Source: Xiphophorus maculatus
Lineage: Eukaryota; Chordata; Actinopteri; Cyprinodontiformes; Poeciliidae
Direction: 5' to 3'
Length of the DNA: 64,000 bases
Assembly: GCF_002775205.1 (NCBI RefSeq)
Contig: NC_036460.1
Coordinates: 1,618,056-1,682,055 of the forward strand
The translations under genes were made by a program, and so were the position numbers. Position 1 is the stretch's first letter; the number at the start of each line of letters is the position of its first letter. This document shows positions 1-11,539 of this stretch, piece by piece. The notes below the pieces were generated by a model. It worked only from the letters and a program-made list of their open reading frames with translations, did no database searches and had not been told where the DNA came from.

Positions 1-650
1 GCTGTGAAACAGACTCCCTCTGACTCAGACCTTTTATATCTTCGGTTACTCCGACATTTTAAAGAAAACTTTGAGCACATTTCCTTTCCTGAGTCACTTG
101 GGGCAGCTGGTAGGTTCCTGGGATCGCTGCAGGGTTGAAGTTCACAGATGGTGACCTTGGCATGACCGTGGGAAATATTTTACCTAACAAGATTGATTAT
201 TTGATTATTTATGGTGAAATGTGAATAATAAACACTGAGGAGCTGAACTAGGACTGGAATAAGTTACAAAATAAAATAAAGAAGGTTATGCACAACCCTG
301 ATTATCCTCTTCATCAGACTGAACAGTCTGATGAAGAGCAACAACAACTCATTTAAAGGGTCTCCTGAAGGCTTATTCAGAGCCGCTGAAATACAGACTG
401 CTACAGGAGGCCTTTTCTGCTCACAGCCATCAATTACAATATTTAGCTTCTCTTTGGGACCGATAAAGTATTTTTTAATTTAATCGAACCACATGGTTTA
501 ATATATAACCACATAACGGTAACCACTAATCTCAGCTTGAACTAGAGAATAATGATCTGCAGTGATGTTAGTGTTGGAAATATTTATGCCTTCAGTCTCC
601 CATCAACATGTTTTATTGTAAACTCAACAGCAGCATCTTTATTTGAGTGT
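1..650. other. Intergenic, no gene seen
   Basis: I see no coding region or recognisable mobile element. The one structured feature is a near-perfect 32-bp palindrome at 307-338, listed separately. The stretch lies just downstream of the stop codon of the LINE-split odorant receptor, so it probably includes that gene's former 3' UTR. Confidence 0.5.
307..338. repeat. Perfect 15-bp inverted repeat (hairpin)
   Basis: The arms at 307-321 and 324-338 are exact reverse complements separated by only two bases (AA). The transcript or single strand could fold into a 15-bp stem. It is not followed by a T-run and I assign no function. Confidence 0.85.
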
Positions 651-928
651 TTAGGAACACCAAGGTCCAGTCTGGACGAATCGTTTCCAGTGCGTCAGCG
701 TGTTCAGAATGTGCTGCCTGATCTCAGTGGTTCTGACGCCGTAGATGATCGGGTTGAAGCAGCTCGGGAACAACAGGTACATGGTGCTGAAGAAAACTCG
801 GACGGCTGCAGGAAGTTCATTCTTAATCCGATATGAAAGTAAAGCAATGAGAGCCAAGGCTAAGCTAACCGTGATCACCATTGCGTGAGTGATGCAGGTG
901 TGTAATGCTTTGATGCTGGTGCTGCTGG

Positions 929-942
929 ACCTCAACATGGTG
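929..942. repeat. Target-site duplication of the LINE, left copy
   Basis: The 14 bases ACCTCAACATGGTG here recur at 5889-5902, immediately after the poly-A tail. The reverse complement occurs once at 32743-32756 in the intact paralogous receptor, which marks the pre-insertion site. The first A of the right copy may belong to the tail, so the duplication is 13 or 14 bp. Confidence 0.93.
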
Positions 943-950
943 GAGCTGGC

Positions 951-961
951 CAAGATGGCGG
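951..961 (+). promoter_or_regulatory. YY1-like motif at LINE 5' end
   Basis: CAAGATGGCGG lies 8 bp inside the element. In mammalian L1 a CAAGATGGCCG site near the start of the 5' UTR binds YY1 and positions transcription initiation. Resemblance in sequence and position is seen; function here is inferred. Confidence 0.45.
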
Positions 962-1112
962 CGTGAGTGGTCGTTCTTTGCAAGCTCTCCCGAGATTGTC
1001 TGGATAGGGAGCTGTTATTGCTGCTTTAACGCAGGGAAGCATTTATTCTGATACCTTCGTTAAATATTGTGCTTAAAGCTGTTTAAAAAGGACGTCTTGA
1101 AAATTTTAAAGA

Positions 1113-1853
1113 ATGGCTGCAAGTGGTAAGCGCAAATCCGTCAGCACAGAAAATACACCAACTAAGATGTCGGCTAAAAGTCACAAATCGACAGAAGACC
1201 ATGACTTCGCTGAAAATATCATAGCAACTTTAAAGTTGACGATAAACGAGAGAGCGGACGGTCTTCAAGCAAGCATAAATGATCTCAAAGATTCGGTGGA
1301 TTACATCCATGCTGAAATGAAAGAAATGCAAGAAAAGATGACAGAAACCGTCGGGAGAGTTGAGAAATCAGAAAAAAAGGTGCTGCAAATGGAAAATAAG
1401 CTGCTCGAACTTTCACGTTATAAAAGAAGATGGGACTTGCGGCTTTCGGGAATAAATGAAGAAGAAGGAGAAGATGTTCGTAGCAAGGTTATTACCATTT
1501 GCCAGAAGACAGCGCCAGGATGCAAAGAAAAACTACCAGACGTCATCGACAGCGTACACCGGCTGGGTCGCGTTACAGGCACGGGTCGTCCTCGAGAAAT
1601 GATGATCCAGTTCTCCATGAGACACTACAGGGATACGGTATGGAAGGCGGCCAAGCAGTCATCTTTTCTGAAATCAAGCAACCTGCGCTTCAAGGAGGAT
1701 TTCTCCCCAGAGGACCGTCAGAGAAGAAACTTGCTGTGGCCACTGGTGAAAAAAGCACGCGAAGAAGAGAAAACAGCTTTCTACATCGGTCCCAGAGCCT
1801 TTGTTATTGACAAAGGAGGAAGGAGGAAAGAACTTGAACCTGCTAATGACTAG
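1113..1853 (+). CDS. LINE ORF1 protein (L1 ORF1p-like), intact
   Basis: The 246-residue ORF begins at an ATG and has no lesion. The N-terminal 35 residues are basic and Ser/Thr-rich. Residues about 45-105 are a long charged heptad-like helix (KEMQEKMTETVGRVEKSEKK, then MENKLLEL), which is the expected trimerising coiled coil. Residues about 108-190 (WDLRLSGINEEEGEDVR onward) match the RRM region of L1 ORF1p. Residues about 190-240 (FKEDFSPEDRQRR, then LVKKAREE) match its C-terminal domain. ORF1p is an RNA-binding chaperone that coats the LINE transcript in the cytoplasm. ORF2 follows about 150 bp downstream, as in other bicistronic LINEs. The length is shorter than mammalian ORF1p and fits fish Tx1/L1 elements. 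Confidence 0.88.
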   Translation: MAASGKRKSVSTENTPTKMSAKSHKSTEDHDFAENIIATLKLTINERADGLQASINDLKDSVDYIHAEMKEMQEKMTETVGRVEKSEKKVLQMENKLLELSRYKRRWDLRLSGINEEEGEDVRSKVITICQKTAPGCKEKLPDVIDSVHRLGRVTGTGRPREMMIQFSMRHYRDTVWKAAKQSSFLKSSNLRFKEDFSPEDRQRRNLLWPLVKKAREEEKTAFYIGPRAFVIDKGGRRKELEPAND

Positions 1854-2001
1854 AAGACATCTTGAGAATCAGAACTAACAGTTAAGTAATGACATTAAAT
1901 ATTGAAAAAGCTCCGTTTATTATATAATTTTTCTGTTGGGAGAGTTTGTTAGATTTTTCTGTAACTCAATTTTCAGGGTTAGAAGCTACAACTCTTAGTA
2001 G

Positions 2002-5000
2002 CATTTCTTTTTTAAAGTTATTTCACTCAATGCTCGAGGGTTAAGGAACAACATTAAAAGAAAGGCAACGTTTTTATATCTTAAAAATTTTAAAGCAGAT
2101 TTCTGTTTTATCCAAGAAACTCATTCAACTGCAAATGATACCAAGTTCTGGAAAACTCAATGGGGGGACGAACTATGGCTGGCACATGGCTCCACTCAAT
2201 CAGCAGGAGTGGCAATATTACGAAACAACTTCAGTGGAGATGTATTATGTTCACTCTTAGATACATATGGACATTTTACTTTATTAGTTGTATCAATAAA
2301 TGAAGAAATTTTTTTGTTGGGTTCTATATATGGGTACAATACCAAAGCAGAAAATATGCAACTTTATGTTAGATTAAGTAATGGGGTGAATTACTTATGT
2401 GGCAAATATCATAATATGAATATTATTATTGGTGGGGACTTCAATTCAACTCTTAATGAAGCATTAGATAGATTTCCTCCAAAGGCTAATACAAATTCAA
2501 ACACAGTTCTAGAAAACTTTATGTCAACCTTTGGCCTAATTGATGTATGGAGGCAAAAAAATAACTCCAAAGTTGAATTTACGTGGCAAAACAAAACAGG
2601 CTCCTTTAAATCAAGAATTGATTTCTGGCTGGTGTCTGATTTAATAGCTGATGAAATTAAGTCAGAGATTCTTCCAGCTCCTTTATCAGACCACAAGCTT
2701 ATTTTAATTGAAAAAACTAAATTAAACCAGTATGGAAAAAATAAAATTACAGCTTACTGGAAACTCAACTCTTCACTGTTAGAAAATAAAACAGTGGAAG
2801 AAAGCATTAAACAAATAATTATAAAGTATTGGAATACAGCTTGCAGTCAGAAGGAATTCAGTAAAAATTGGGAACTCCTAAAATATGAACTTCGAAAAAT
2901 GTTTATGAAAACTGGAGCTGAGATTCTAAAAGAAAAAGGAAAGTAGAATCAGAAGTAATAAAAGAAATTATCTTATTGAACAATGTTCTGCCAGAAAATT
3001 TATCTGAAGAACAAAAGATTAGATTAAGCCATTTACAACTGAACCTGGACAATATTTACATTTCCAAAGCTAAAGGAGCGTACATCAGATCGAGACAGAA
3101 ATGGTTAGAAGAAGGAGAAAAAAACTCTTCTTATTTTTTTAGATTAGAAAAAAGACACCAAATATCTAACAGTATTATGAAACTTCAAATCAATAATAAT
3201 ATCTGTGAAGACCCTGTTCAAATCTCATCTTACTGTGAAACGTTTTTCCAAGAACTTTATCAGTCAAGATGTTCTGATGAAACTATCACACAATTTATTA
3301 ACTCTCTGAATAAAATGCAACAAATTAGTAAAAATAATAAAGAAGAATGTGATTCCTTGATTACACTTGAAGACATCCAAAAGTCCATCAATAAATTAAA
3401 ACTAAATAAATCACCAGGTACTGATGGCCTCAATGCAGAATTTTATAAAAAGTTTTCAGAACAGCTATCGCCATTTTTACATCAAGTTTATCTTGAAAGT
3501 TTGGATTCTGGATCACTTCCACCAACAATGACCCAAGGTCTGATTACACTGATCCCTAAACCACAAAAAGACAAGCTTCTTCTAGATAACTGGCGACCAA
3601 TTACATTACTACAAAATGACTATAAAATTATTGCAGGTTGTATTGCTACAAAAATTAAGAATACTCTTGAAGAAGTGGTTGATGAAACTCAGTCTGGATT
3701 CATACCAGGTAGACATATAACTAATAATATTAGGCTTATCTTGGATCTGCTAGACTACTCAGATTTAATAGAGGGGGACGGTCTCATATTGTTTCTAGAT
3801 TTTTTTAAAGCCTTTGACACAGTTGAACATACATTTTTATTTAAAGCATTAGAAGTATTTGGATACGGACAAATCTTAATTAAAAGTTGTCAAATGTTAT
3901 ATAGGAATTGTAATGCATCCGTAAAATTATCACATGGCTGCTCTAAAAGATTTTATTTGAAAAGAGGCCTCAGACAAGGGTGTCCAGTCTCCCCATATCT
4001 ATTCATTCTGGCCATGCAAATTCTTTCAGTTAAAATCAAGGAACAAATTACAGGGATTAATGTTGCAAACAGAAACATCATAATTTCCCAGCTTGCCGAT
4101 GACACTGCACTTTTTTTAAAGAATAGATGTGAAATAAAAAACTCTATTGAAATCATCAACACCTTCTCCAAAGCTTCTGGTTTAACTCTAAATCTAAATA
4201 AATGTGAATTACTTTCCATTAAATCTAATTTAAAAGGCACATTCCTCAATATTCCTATAAAAGACAAAGTTAAATATCTTGGAATCACAATAATTAAAGA
4301 TCAAAATATAAGGTCAATAGACAATTTTAACCCTATAATTAAAATTGTTGAACAAAGATTTAATCTATGGCTCCAGCGAGATCTCTCTCTTTTAGGACGT
4401 TCATTATTAGTCAAAGCTGAAGGCATTTCTAGACTCGTTTATCCGGCCCTTGCTCTTGATGTTCCCAAACAAATCAGTACCAATATTAATAAAATAAACT
4501 TTAATTTTATATGGAAAAAGAAATGCCATCTTATCAAAAAAAATATTCTAATGAATAAAGTTGAAAAAGGTGGAATTGAAGCCTTTGATTTCACATCTTT
4601 AAACAATTCATTTAAAATTAAATATTTAAAAAATCTTCTAAAAAACCCAAACTCTATATGGAATGCTATTCCCATTTACAACTTTGACAAAATTGGAGGA
4701 TTACCCTTTCTTCTTAGGTGCAATTACAGTATACCCAAAATACCCCTATAACTATCTATGTTTCATAAACAAATGCTCTTAAGCTGGTCACTTTTGTACA
4801 AACACAATTTTTCTCCCCACAAATACTATATCTGGAATAATGAAGACATTAAATACAAAAATAAGACAATCTTTTATAGAAAATGGTTTGATAGGGGAAT
4901 ATTACTTGTAAGCCAATTATTAAATCTAAATGGTCATCTATTGTCTTATTCTGATTTTATGTTACATTTCCAATTTCCTGTCTCCCCTAAAGAATATGCT

Positions 5001-5762
5001 GTGGTGTTTGACGCAATCCCCAGTGGGTCATTAAAGCTTTTATCATCTTTACCTCCAGATCCAATTCACTCAGTGCCAAATTTTGATCCAAACTCCATTT
5101 ATGTTGATTATGATTGCCCTTTTTTAAGTAAGAAAACAACCAACAAAATGTTAAGAAAGATTCTATTACGAGATGTTGTTTTTTCACCAGCTTGTATATT
5201 TTATTGGTCCAGCATTTTTGAAAATATAAATTGGAAGTGGACTTGGATACTTCTAAAAAAATACTTAATAAACAATAAAGTAAGAGAAATTTCTTATAAA
5301 ATTATTCACAATGTTTATCCTGTTAAAGCATTTTTGATAAAAAGATATAAATGGGATTTGGACCCTATGTGTACTTTTTGTAAAAATAATGAGGAAAAGC
5401 TTGTTCATCTTTTTTGGGATTGTAATTATACCAAAATATTCTGGAGAGATATGTCAATTTTTTTTCATCAAAAAAATCTCAATATTACTTTAACAAATAA
5501 GGATATTTTGTTTGGGATGGAGAAATGTGAACTTGTCAAAACAGAATTTTTATATGTTGTCAACTTTTTTATTATTTATGGTAAATATCATATTCACACC
5601 TCCAAACATTTACAACAAAAACCTAATTTCCAGATTTTATTATCTTCTATTAATATCTATTTAGAATCCTTAAAAATCAGCTCAAATGCTAAAGCCATTC
5701 AAATTATTACTGCCCTTAAAGAACTGCAACCCTCGAGCACCGATTTGATTTTGACATTGTAA
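2002..5762 (+). pseudogene. LINE ORF2 (endonuclease-reverse transcriptase), two lesions
   Basis: ORF2 normally makes the nick and the cDNA for target-primed reverse transcription. The frame opens after a stop at 1999-2001 without an obvious ATG. The first third is an APE-type endonuclease: SLNARGL, QETHS, GGDFNS, SRIDFWLVS and SDHKLI appear in the correct order. The reverse transcriptase follows, with NWRPITLL, QSGFIPGRH, FLDFFKAFDTVEH, RGLRQGCPVSP and the catalytic LADD. A Cys/His cluster lies near the end (CTFCKNNEEKLVHLFWDC). Lesion 1 is a frameshift near 2930-2946: the upstream frame stops at 2944-2946 and homology resumes in the next frame. Lesion 2 is an in-frame TAA at 4749-4751. The coding sequence on both sides of each lesion is well kept, so the element probably jumped recently, or was mobilised in trans, and decayed slightly afterwards. 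Confidence 0.92.
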
Positions 5763-5855
5763 AATAATTGTTCTATGTTCTGTAAAGCCCGTTTATGTTG
5801 TATCTGTTTGTAACTATTATTGTTCTATGTTGTTCATATATGTTCTTTGTTTGCA

Positions 5856-5892
<37 letters not shown>

Positions 5893-6561
5893 CAACATGG
5901 TGCTGATTATCAGAATGTAAGATGCTGCGATAAATAAGAAGTCAAAGACAGGGATGAGGAAGACAGTAATCAGACCTACAAGGTTGTTGATGGCGGTGGA
6001 TCCACAGGCCAGCTCCACCAAGGCCATGTGCTCACAGAAACAGTGGTTCATCACATTCCTGCAGAACGACAGCTTTCCTGCCAAACTCACAAACAGAGAG
6101 ATGAGCAGCATGTTTCTGACAACCAGCGGGACGATAAACTTCAGGAATCTCTGCAGCGCCATCAGTTCATGGTAGTGGAGTGGCGTACAAATGGCAAAGT
6201 ATCGATCCAGAGCCATCCACACCAGGATGGTGGACTGAAACGTTCCAAAGAAGTGAATGAAGTGCATCTGAACCAGGCAGCCAATCAGAGAGATTCCCTT
6301 CCAGTCAAACAGGAAGCTGAGCAACATGTTGGGAACAAAGAACACCGGGAGGCAGAGGTCGACACAAGCCATGCCGGCGATGAGGATGCTCATTGGCTGA
6401 TGAAGGCTCCTCTGAGAAACGACAACATAAACCAGCAGGGAGTTGGCCAGCAGAGCCACGATGAACATGAGGAGGAACGGGACGAAGAGGACCGGCCTCA
6501 GGTCGCCCAGTTCTGCAAAACCGTTCAGGATAAAGTGCTGCTGTGAAGAGACGTTCTGCAT

Positions 6562-8980
6562 CTTCTTTTTACTTAATCCTGCCTGTTACAGCCTTGATTC
6601 AGTCTGCCTGAAAACAAAGACAGAAACATTAGTTTCTATCAGTCTCATGAATACTATGAACAAATCAATATACTTTTGTTTTTAGTTGAGTTTCATGCTA
6701 AGTTTTGAACTTCAGATCATTTTTAAACCCTCCTGCAGTCCCAAGAGTGGGTCCAGTGGACTCTTCATAAAATTTTTTTACTCTGTGCGCAGTCCTGGCA
6801 GAGTCGCACTGATCCCGCGTACGCCTTTTTGAAGTTGGGAACTGACAGGACACACCCATCACTTCCCTGTTGTCTGATCGTGACATCTGCTGCGCTTTGC
6901 CTGAGCGTCTCGCTAAGACTGGGAGGGTTAAAGGCAAAACCAAAGCTTTATAGTCCAAAACTGGAAGATACCAGTGTGGCACAGAAAATCTGTGCAAGGT
7001 TGAAAATCTGTCACATGTTAAAGCACATAGTAACATGAATCATACTGAAGTTAAAAACAAAATTTGGACTGACAGCCAATCAGCAGACAATATGACCCAT
7101 AAACAACACAAGATTCAGAACTTAAGGGTTTTTCTCTCTCTAACTTCTGCAAGAATCTGTTAATGAACCATTTATTTAAATCAGGAATATGAAACAGAAA
7201 AAGACATCTTAGAGCAGTGTCCCTCAACGGCCTCAAGGGTTGGTGTCCATCGATTCTTGGACACTGCTCCAACTAATTTATTCAAAGGACTGAATCCTCC
7301 TGAATCCTCCTCCACCTGTGACCACTGTTTGCAGCCAAAGCTCCAGGATGCCCCGCTGCCTTCGATTTAAACTATACACTATAAACCAAAGTCTTCTAGA
7401 GTCCAATGTTTGTGTATCAGTCCAACAGCTGAAGCTTGTCCCAAACTGGGCCATCAACAGAGCGACTATCCCAAACACAGCACCAGATCTACAGCAGAAT
7501 GGCTAAAAAAAAGAAAAGATTCATTGTGTTTAAGATCGAGTCCAGACATCAATCTTAAGGAAATGCCGTGGTTGGACCTTCATGGAGCGACGGAGAAACA
7601 AATGTCCGCAAATCTTATTAAACAGAAGCAACACAAGAAAGCAAACAGGAACCATAATCCCTGAACACCAAGCTAAGAGAAAGTCAGATAGAAACCACAG
7701 CTGAGTTATTAAATAAACAATGACATTGTGAAAAAGGTCATTATTTGTTGTTTATCTGACGACTGTCTACAATCTGCTCAAACTGAGAAGCCTGAATCTT
7801 TACCTTCAGCCCTGTTGGTTTTGTGTCAAACACAGAAACTGATCAGAAAACAGAGCAAAGCAGAGATTATTGTGTAAGATCTACGATCATGAGAGGAAAT
7901 GAGAAGCTCAGATTTTACAGACAAATATTATATCTGGAAACCCTTATGCAGAGCTGAGCATCAATACTTACTAAACAATGTGAAGTTTGTAGAAGAAACA
8001 AGCCAATAGCGTGAAATATTTACTATAATTAAAGTACAAAGGAATACACATTAATACTAAATGCACGCAATGGTTTGAGGAGCAGATGGAGAATATTTCA
8101 CTACAATAAGATCCTTTGACTGTAAAAACTCATCAGCATCATTAAAACCCATCAGATCGAAGCTGAAACCACGGATTGGATCCTGCAGGATTTCAGCTGG
8201 TGGAGCTGCTGCAGGTCAGCTGGTAGTAAGTGAAAATATCTCTTACTGTAAAAACCTCTGATGCTGCATCTTTATACTGTCTCTTTGACTCTGCTGGAGG
8301 TCCAACCCCCCACGGAGACAAAGCGCTGCGCAACCAAACCAAGACGCTAAGCAGCAAAGGCTTCGCTGGATCCTAAAGTATAAAAAAACGGATTAAAAAC
8401 GTCCTTATGTAGCTGTTGACAACGTACACACCTTATGCAAAAAATGTGAAATTAAAGCTTTGTGGATGTTTGAAACAAACACAGATCAAAGCAGGATGTT
8501 TGAGTCCAGGCCCTTGTTATCAGATACTAAAAAAAGAAACAAAAGTAAGGAATGTTTCAATCTGTGGGTCGCACCAAACATTGCGTGAGTAAAGATACAT
8601 ATTGATCAACAAATATCATTTTTTTAAACTGGTCAATATTTGCACATAACTGTAGAACAAAAACCATAAATATGTAACTGTTAATAATGTTTGATTAAAG
8701 TTACTTAATTTCTATAGTGTAAATTTACAACATATCATCTCAAGGCATTTTAAAATGAAAAGTCAATTCAATCTGGTGACGCACCCAGTCCGACTCAAAT
8801 AACGCAGTCATGTTCAGTTTATTATTTAAGGCATTCATGGACAAGCATGTAGTGACAGTGGAGAGGAGAAACTCCTCTTTAACAGGAGGAAATCTCCAGC
8901 AGGACCAGGCTCATTGTGGACGGCTGTCACACAATGGCTTCTGAAGAAGTGACGTTGGAAAACTTTGTATGCTAACAAAA
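6562..8980. other. Intergenic, no gene seen
   Basis: No supported coding region. The ORFs here are short, unlike known proteins and overlap on both strands. The segment next to 6562 contains the 5' leader of the split receptor, with a possible splice acceptor (TTTTCAG on the minus strand) about 48 bp before the ATG, as OR genes often have an untranslated first exon. A 59-bp segment at 7212-7269 has 11-bp inverted ends and may be a degraded MITE. Confidence 0.4.
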
Positions 8981-8984
8981 AGTA

Positions 8985-9240
8985 GAAATGGCATGCTCCT
9001 TTATAGCTCTTTATCTAGTCCGGAGAACTCCAAAGCACTTTACACTCCATCCACTCATTCCCCCATTAACACACCGGAGCTACATAGTAGCAGACTAACA
9101 CAAGCGAGTCCATCAGAGCTGGTTGGATGTTCCAACAATCCCTTCATGTCACGGTACCGATCTTTCTTTCCCATTCCTCCGTCAAGGTGAACTTTCCCAC
9201 TCTGTGCCTACATCCAACTTTGTTGGTGTTTTTTGAGAAT
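8985..9240 (+). repeat. Dispersed fish-type repeat fragment
   Basis: The stretch around AAAGCACTTTACACTCCATC followed by CATTCCCCCATTAACACACC resembles a common teleost interspersed repeat whose other half resembles the segment at 11310-11535. Recognised from general pattern only; the family name is not assigned. Confidence 0.35.
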
Positions 9241-9249
9241 TCCCAATCT

Positions 9250-11300
9250 AAGCAGATAACTCCCAATGCCTTTCAAACCTACACAACAGAAGGAAAGTGT
9301 TGGGAAGCAGATGCTACTTTGATGGTTGCTAAGAGTTCAGACAGCCACACCAGGAGCCTGTAGAAGGTCCTGGGGTCTTTGGACCAACTCAGAGGCAGAA
9401 ATGAGGCCCACATGCAGAAACTCTGTGTGTATTATGACCAGGAAGCCACTGGATTGAGGGGTTAGTTGAAACAAAGATCAGTCTAAAGGTTTCCAATGGA
9501 GCCAAAGTAGCAGAAGCATCCAGATGTAAGCAGCAGAGAGTTGACGGGACCAGAAAACGGTGAAGATGCAAAGAGGAACAACTTTCCCTGAGACCCGGCC
9601 AGAGGTCCTGCTCTTTTCTGGCAAAGTGCTGGCAGCATGAATGAGAAGTTATGAAGTTTAGTAACCCAACTGTCATACCACATATAATGCAGTAGTGTAG
9701 ATAAAAAGGAAATGAGCTTTGCCACGAGACAAGCCCATACCATGATCCCACCCAAACCCAGAGGCCGGTACTGCATAACGAGGACGCTGGATGATCACAA
9801 CATGTTTTACTGGAAGCCCTGGAACATGTACAGTACAGGCATTCTGTGCCGAAAAGCATTATGGGAACTCTAGTCCTGTTGCATTGGTACAGTCATAAAA
9901 AGTTGCTATCAGCAGTAAGATCCTTTCAAAGAGGTGTCCAAAAAATAACCTACAAGTAAAAATAATTTTTTAATAAAATGGCAGCAGAAGTTCAGAGTAG
10001 GAGTTTATTTGTGGAAGGCCTGCTCTGTTCGAGCTTTTCAGATTGCATCCATTACTTTCTTTTTCTGGGTCATTAAACTGCGGTAACAGATGAAACCACT
10101 CTGAGCTGCAGGGTGCTGTCAAGGTCACCGTGGGAGGTCATCTGTACGGTTACATCATGCTAACTGTGTCGTATCGTTAATGAGCCCCTGCTGAGATCCC
10201 CAGCTTCACCATTTGGAGCACAACGCCAGGCCCAGAGGGCGTCTCTGTGTGGACATTAGGACACAGGACAATTAGTGCAGCCAGCAGTGGGAGAAACCAG
10301 GAGAGGATGCTCTGCTGTTGCCATGGTTACCACCAATCAGCTCCAGGTTGCTGCGTTGGGTGTTTATTCTCTGCTGTGCTTAAACGAGGACGGATGGCAA
10401 AACAAGGACAAACTTTATTCATCAGTGATGCAACTCACCATATAACTTTTAAAATAATTTTAGTTTTAGCAACATAATCTGGTGATTGGGAGTCTTTTCA
10501 GTCACCTTTATGTCTGCCAGTTGAAACAGACATAAACTGATTATGTTTCTATCAAACTGAAAACTGAACTTTCCTAAAGTCTCAAATCATTTTAGGTGTT
10601 TTACCCCAAAGCTTCATGTTAACCCAGCATATTTAAAATCCTCCCTTTCTGTCTTCAGTTTGTGAATTTTTAACCAAAACGAGGAAGAGAAGATTGTCTA
10701 ATAAAAAGGAGCATGATAAAAATCTTTTATTATAGTAATCTTAGAAGTGTCATCAGTGTTTAGCTGACAATTCAGCTAATGACAGCGGAGTTTCTCTTCT
10801 TAGCTGTATTTCCTTAATAAATTTTGTCAGTATTCCACTAATGTTGAGAAAACAAAATTTTGCAATTGTGTTTCCATGAAATTAGAAACCCAATTAAAAT
10901 CACACAGAAGCACATTTGTTCATGTGACAAGTCATTAAAAATCATTTTGCACCATCATCCTCCAACGACTTCCTGTCGTCTTCGTTGTTTGCGCCAGCGG
11001 CAAGATCCAGTTGTTGATCATGTGACTCGTGTGATAAGGAAAAAGTTCCCATTGCAGTTTTGTGAAATAAACCAATCCTGATACAGCCTCATCAAAGGGG
11101 CAACATTTTTTAATCAAAAAACAAGAATTTTCTTTTGGATTTTTTGTGTTTCCATTAAGCAAATTTATTTTTTAAATGTCAAATTGTGCAATTATACGGT
11201 CAATGAAAACTTAGCTATGTGAGATTGATAGTTTGGGTTTGAAGATGAAATGAAATCTGACCTGCATAGTTGCTTTTTGGGAAACTAAGACGATTTACAA
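9250..11300. other. Intergenic, no gene seen
   Basis: No supported gene or element. ORFs such as the one at 9389-9859 (minus) have no recognisable domain and an overlapping competing frame, and look like chance. Confidence 0.4.
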
Positions 11301-11309
11301 TGAAATCAG

Positions 11310-11535
11310 TCATTCCCATTCATGCACACATTACCATGCTGATGGCTACTAGATAGTAGCCAGTGCTGCCCTGAGGCAGTCTGACAGGCACCGGCGCCAT
11401 CAGCCCTTCTGACCACCAGCAGGTGCGTCGGCGAAGCCTTTTACCCAAGGACACAACAACAAAGACGGGAGCTTGAACTACCAACCCTCCTGCTACAGGA
11501 CGAACTCCTGCCACCATCAACACCATCGCCCCAAA
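11310..11535 (-). repeat. Degenerate SINE-like dispersed repeat
   Basis: Blocks such as CTGCCCTGAGGCAGTCTGAC and CCCAAGGACACAACAAC are typical of a widespread teleost repeat. Its minus strand ends in a tRNA-like region with a decayed B box (GGTAGTTCAAGCTCC). I read it as an old SINE copy on the minus strand. No target duplication was identified. Confidence 0.4.
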
Positions 11536-11539
11536 GATG

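Larger units (their letters stand above)
943..5889 (+). mobile_element. L1/Tx1-type LINE, apparently full length, ORF2 broken
   Basis: This is a non-LTR retrotransposon oriented opposite to the receptor it interrupts. In order it has a short 5' UTR, ORF1 (1113-1853), a gap of about 150 bp, ORF2 (about 2002-5762, with two lesions), a short 3' UTR, an AATAAA overlapping the start of the tail, and a pure A-run at 5858-5889. It is flanked by a 14-bp target-site duplication (929-942 and 5889-5902, sharing one A with the tail). The 5' end has a CAAGATGGCGG stretch eight bases in, like the YY1 site at the start of mammalian L1, which argues that it is not 5'-truncated. The uninterrupted A-tail and exact duplication suggest a young insertion. 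Clade assignment to L1/Tx1 rests on ORF1 plus an APE-type endonuclease and was not tested by a tree. Confidence 0.93.
651..6561 (-). pseudogene. Odorant receptor gene split by a LINE insertion
   Basis: This is a single-exon rhodopsin-class GPCR of the odorant receptor family, broken into two parts. The 5' part (ATG at 6561, down to about 5889) encodes TM1 to TM5, with the LHQPM loop motif and MALDRYFAIC at the end of TM3. The 3' part (942 down to the TAA at 651-653) encodes the rest, including a TM7 with FNPIIYG. Between them lies a 4.9-kb LINE. The 14 bases at 929-942 and 5889-5902 are the same sequence, a target-site duplication. The paralogue at 32084-33028 carries this 14-mer once, uninterrupted. 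The 5' part is identical in protein to that paralogue, and the 3' part differs in one patch and at the last residues. Apart from the insertion no lesion is visible, so inactivation looks recent. The MALDRYFAIC-type sequence resembles the OR51/52-like group rather than the other receptors here; that subgroup call is tentative. Confidence 0.92.

Noticed and set aside
6028-6546. 172-residue plus-strand ORF opposite the split OR (and its twin at 32099-32617, minus)
   Set aside because: It is the antisense shadow of the receptor: both copies lie exactly opposite conserved OR codons, and the translation has no family resemblance.
9389-9859. 156-residue minus-strand ORF
   Set aside because: A second long frame overlaps it on the same strand, no domain is seen, and codon composition resembles the surrounding noncoding DNA.
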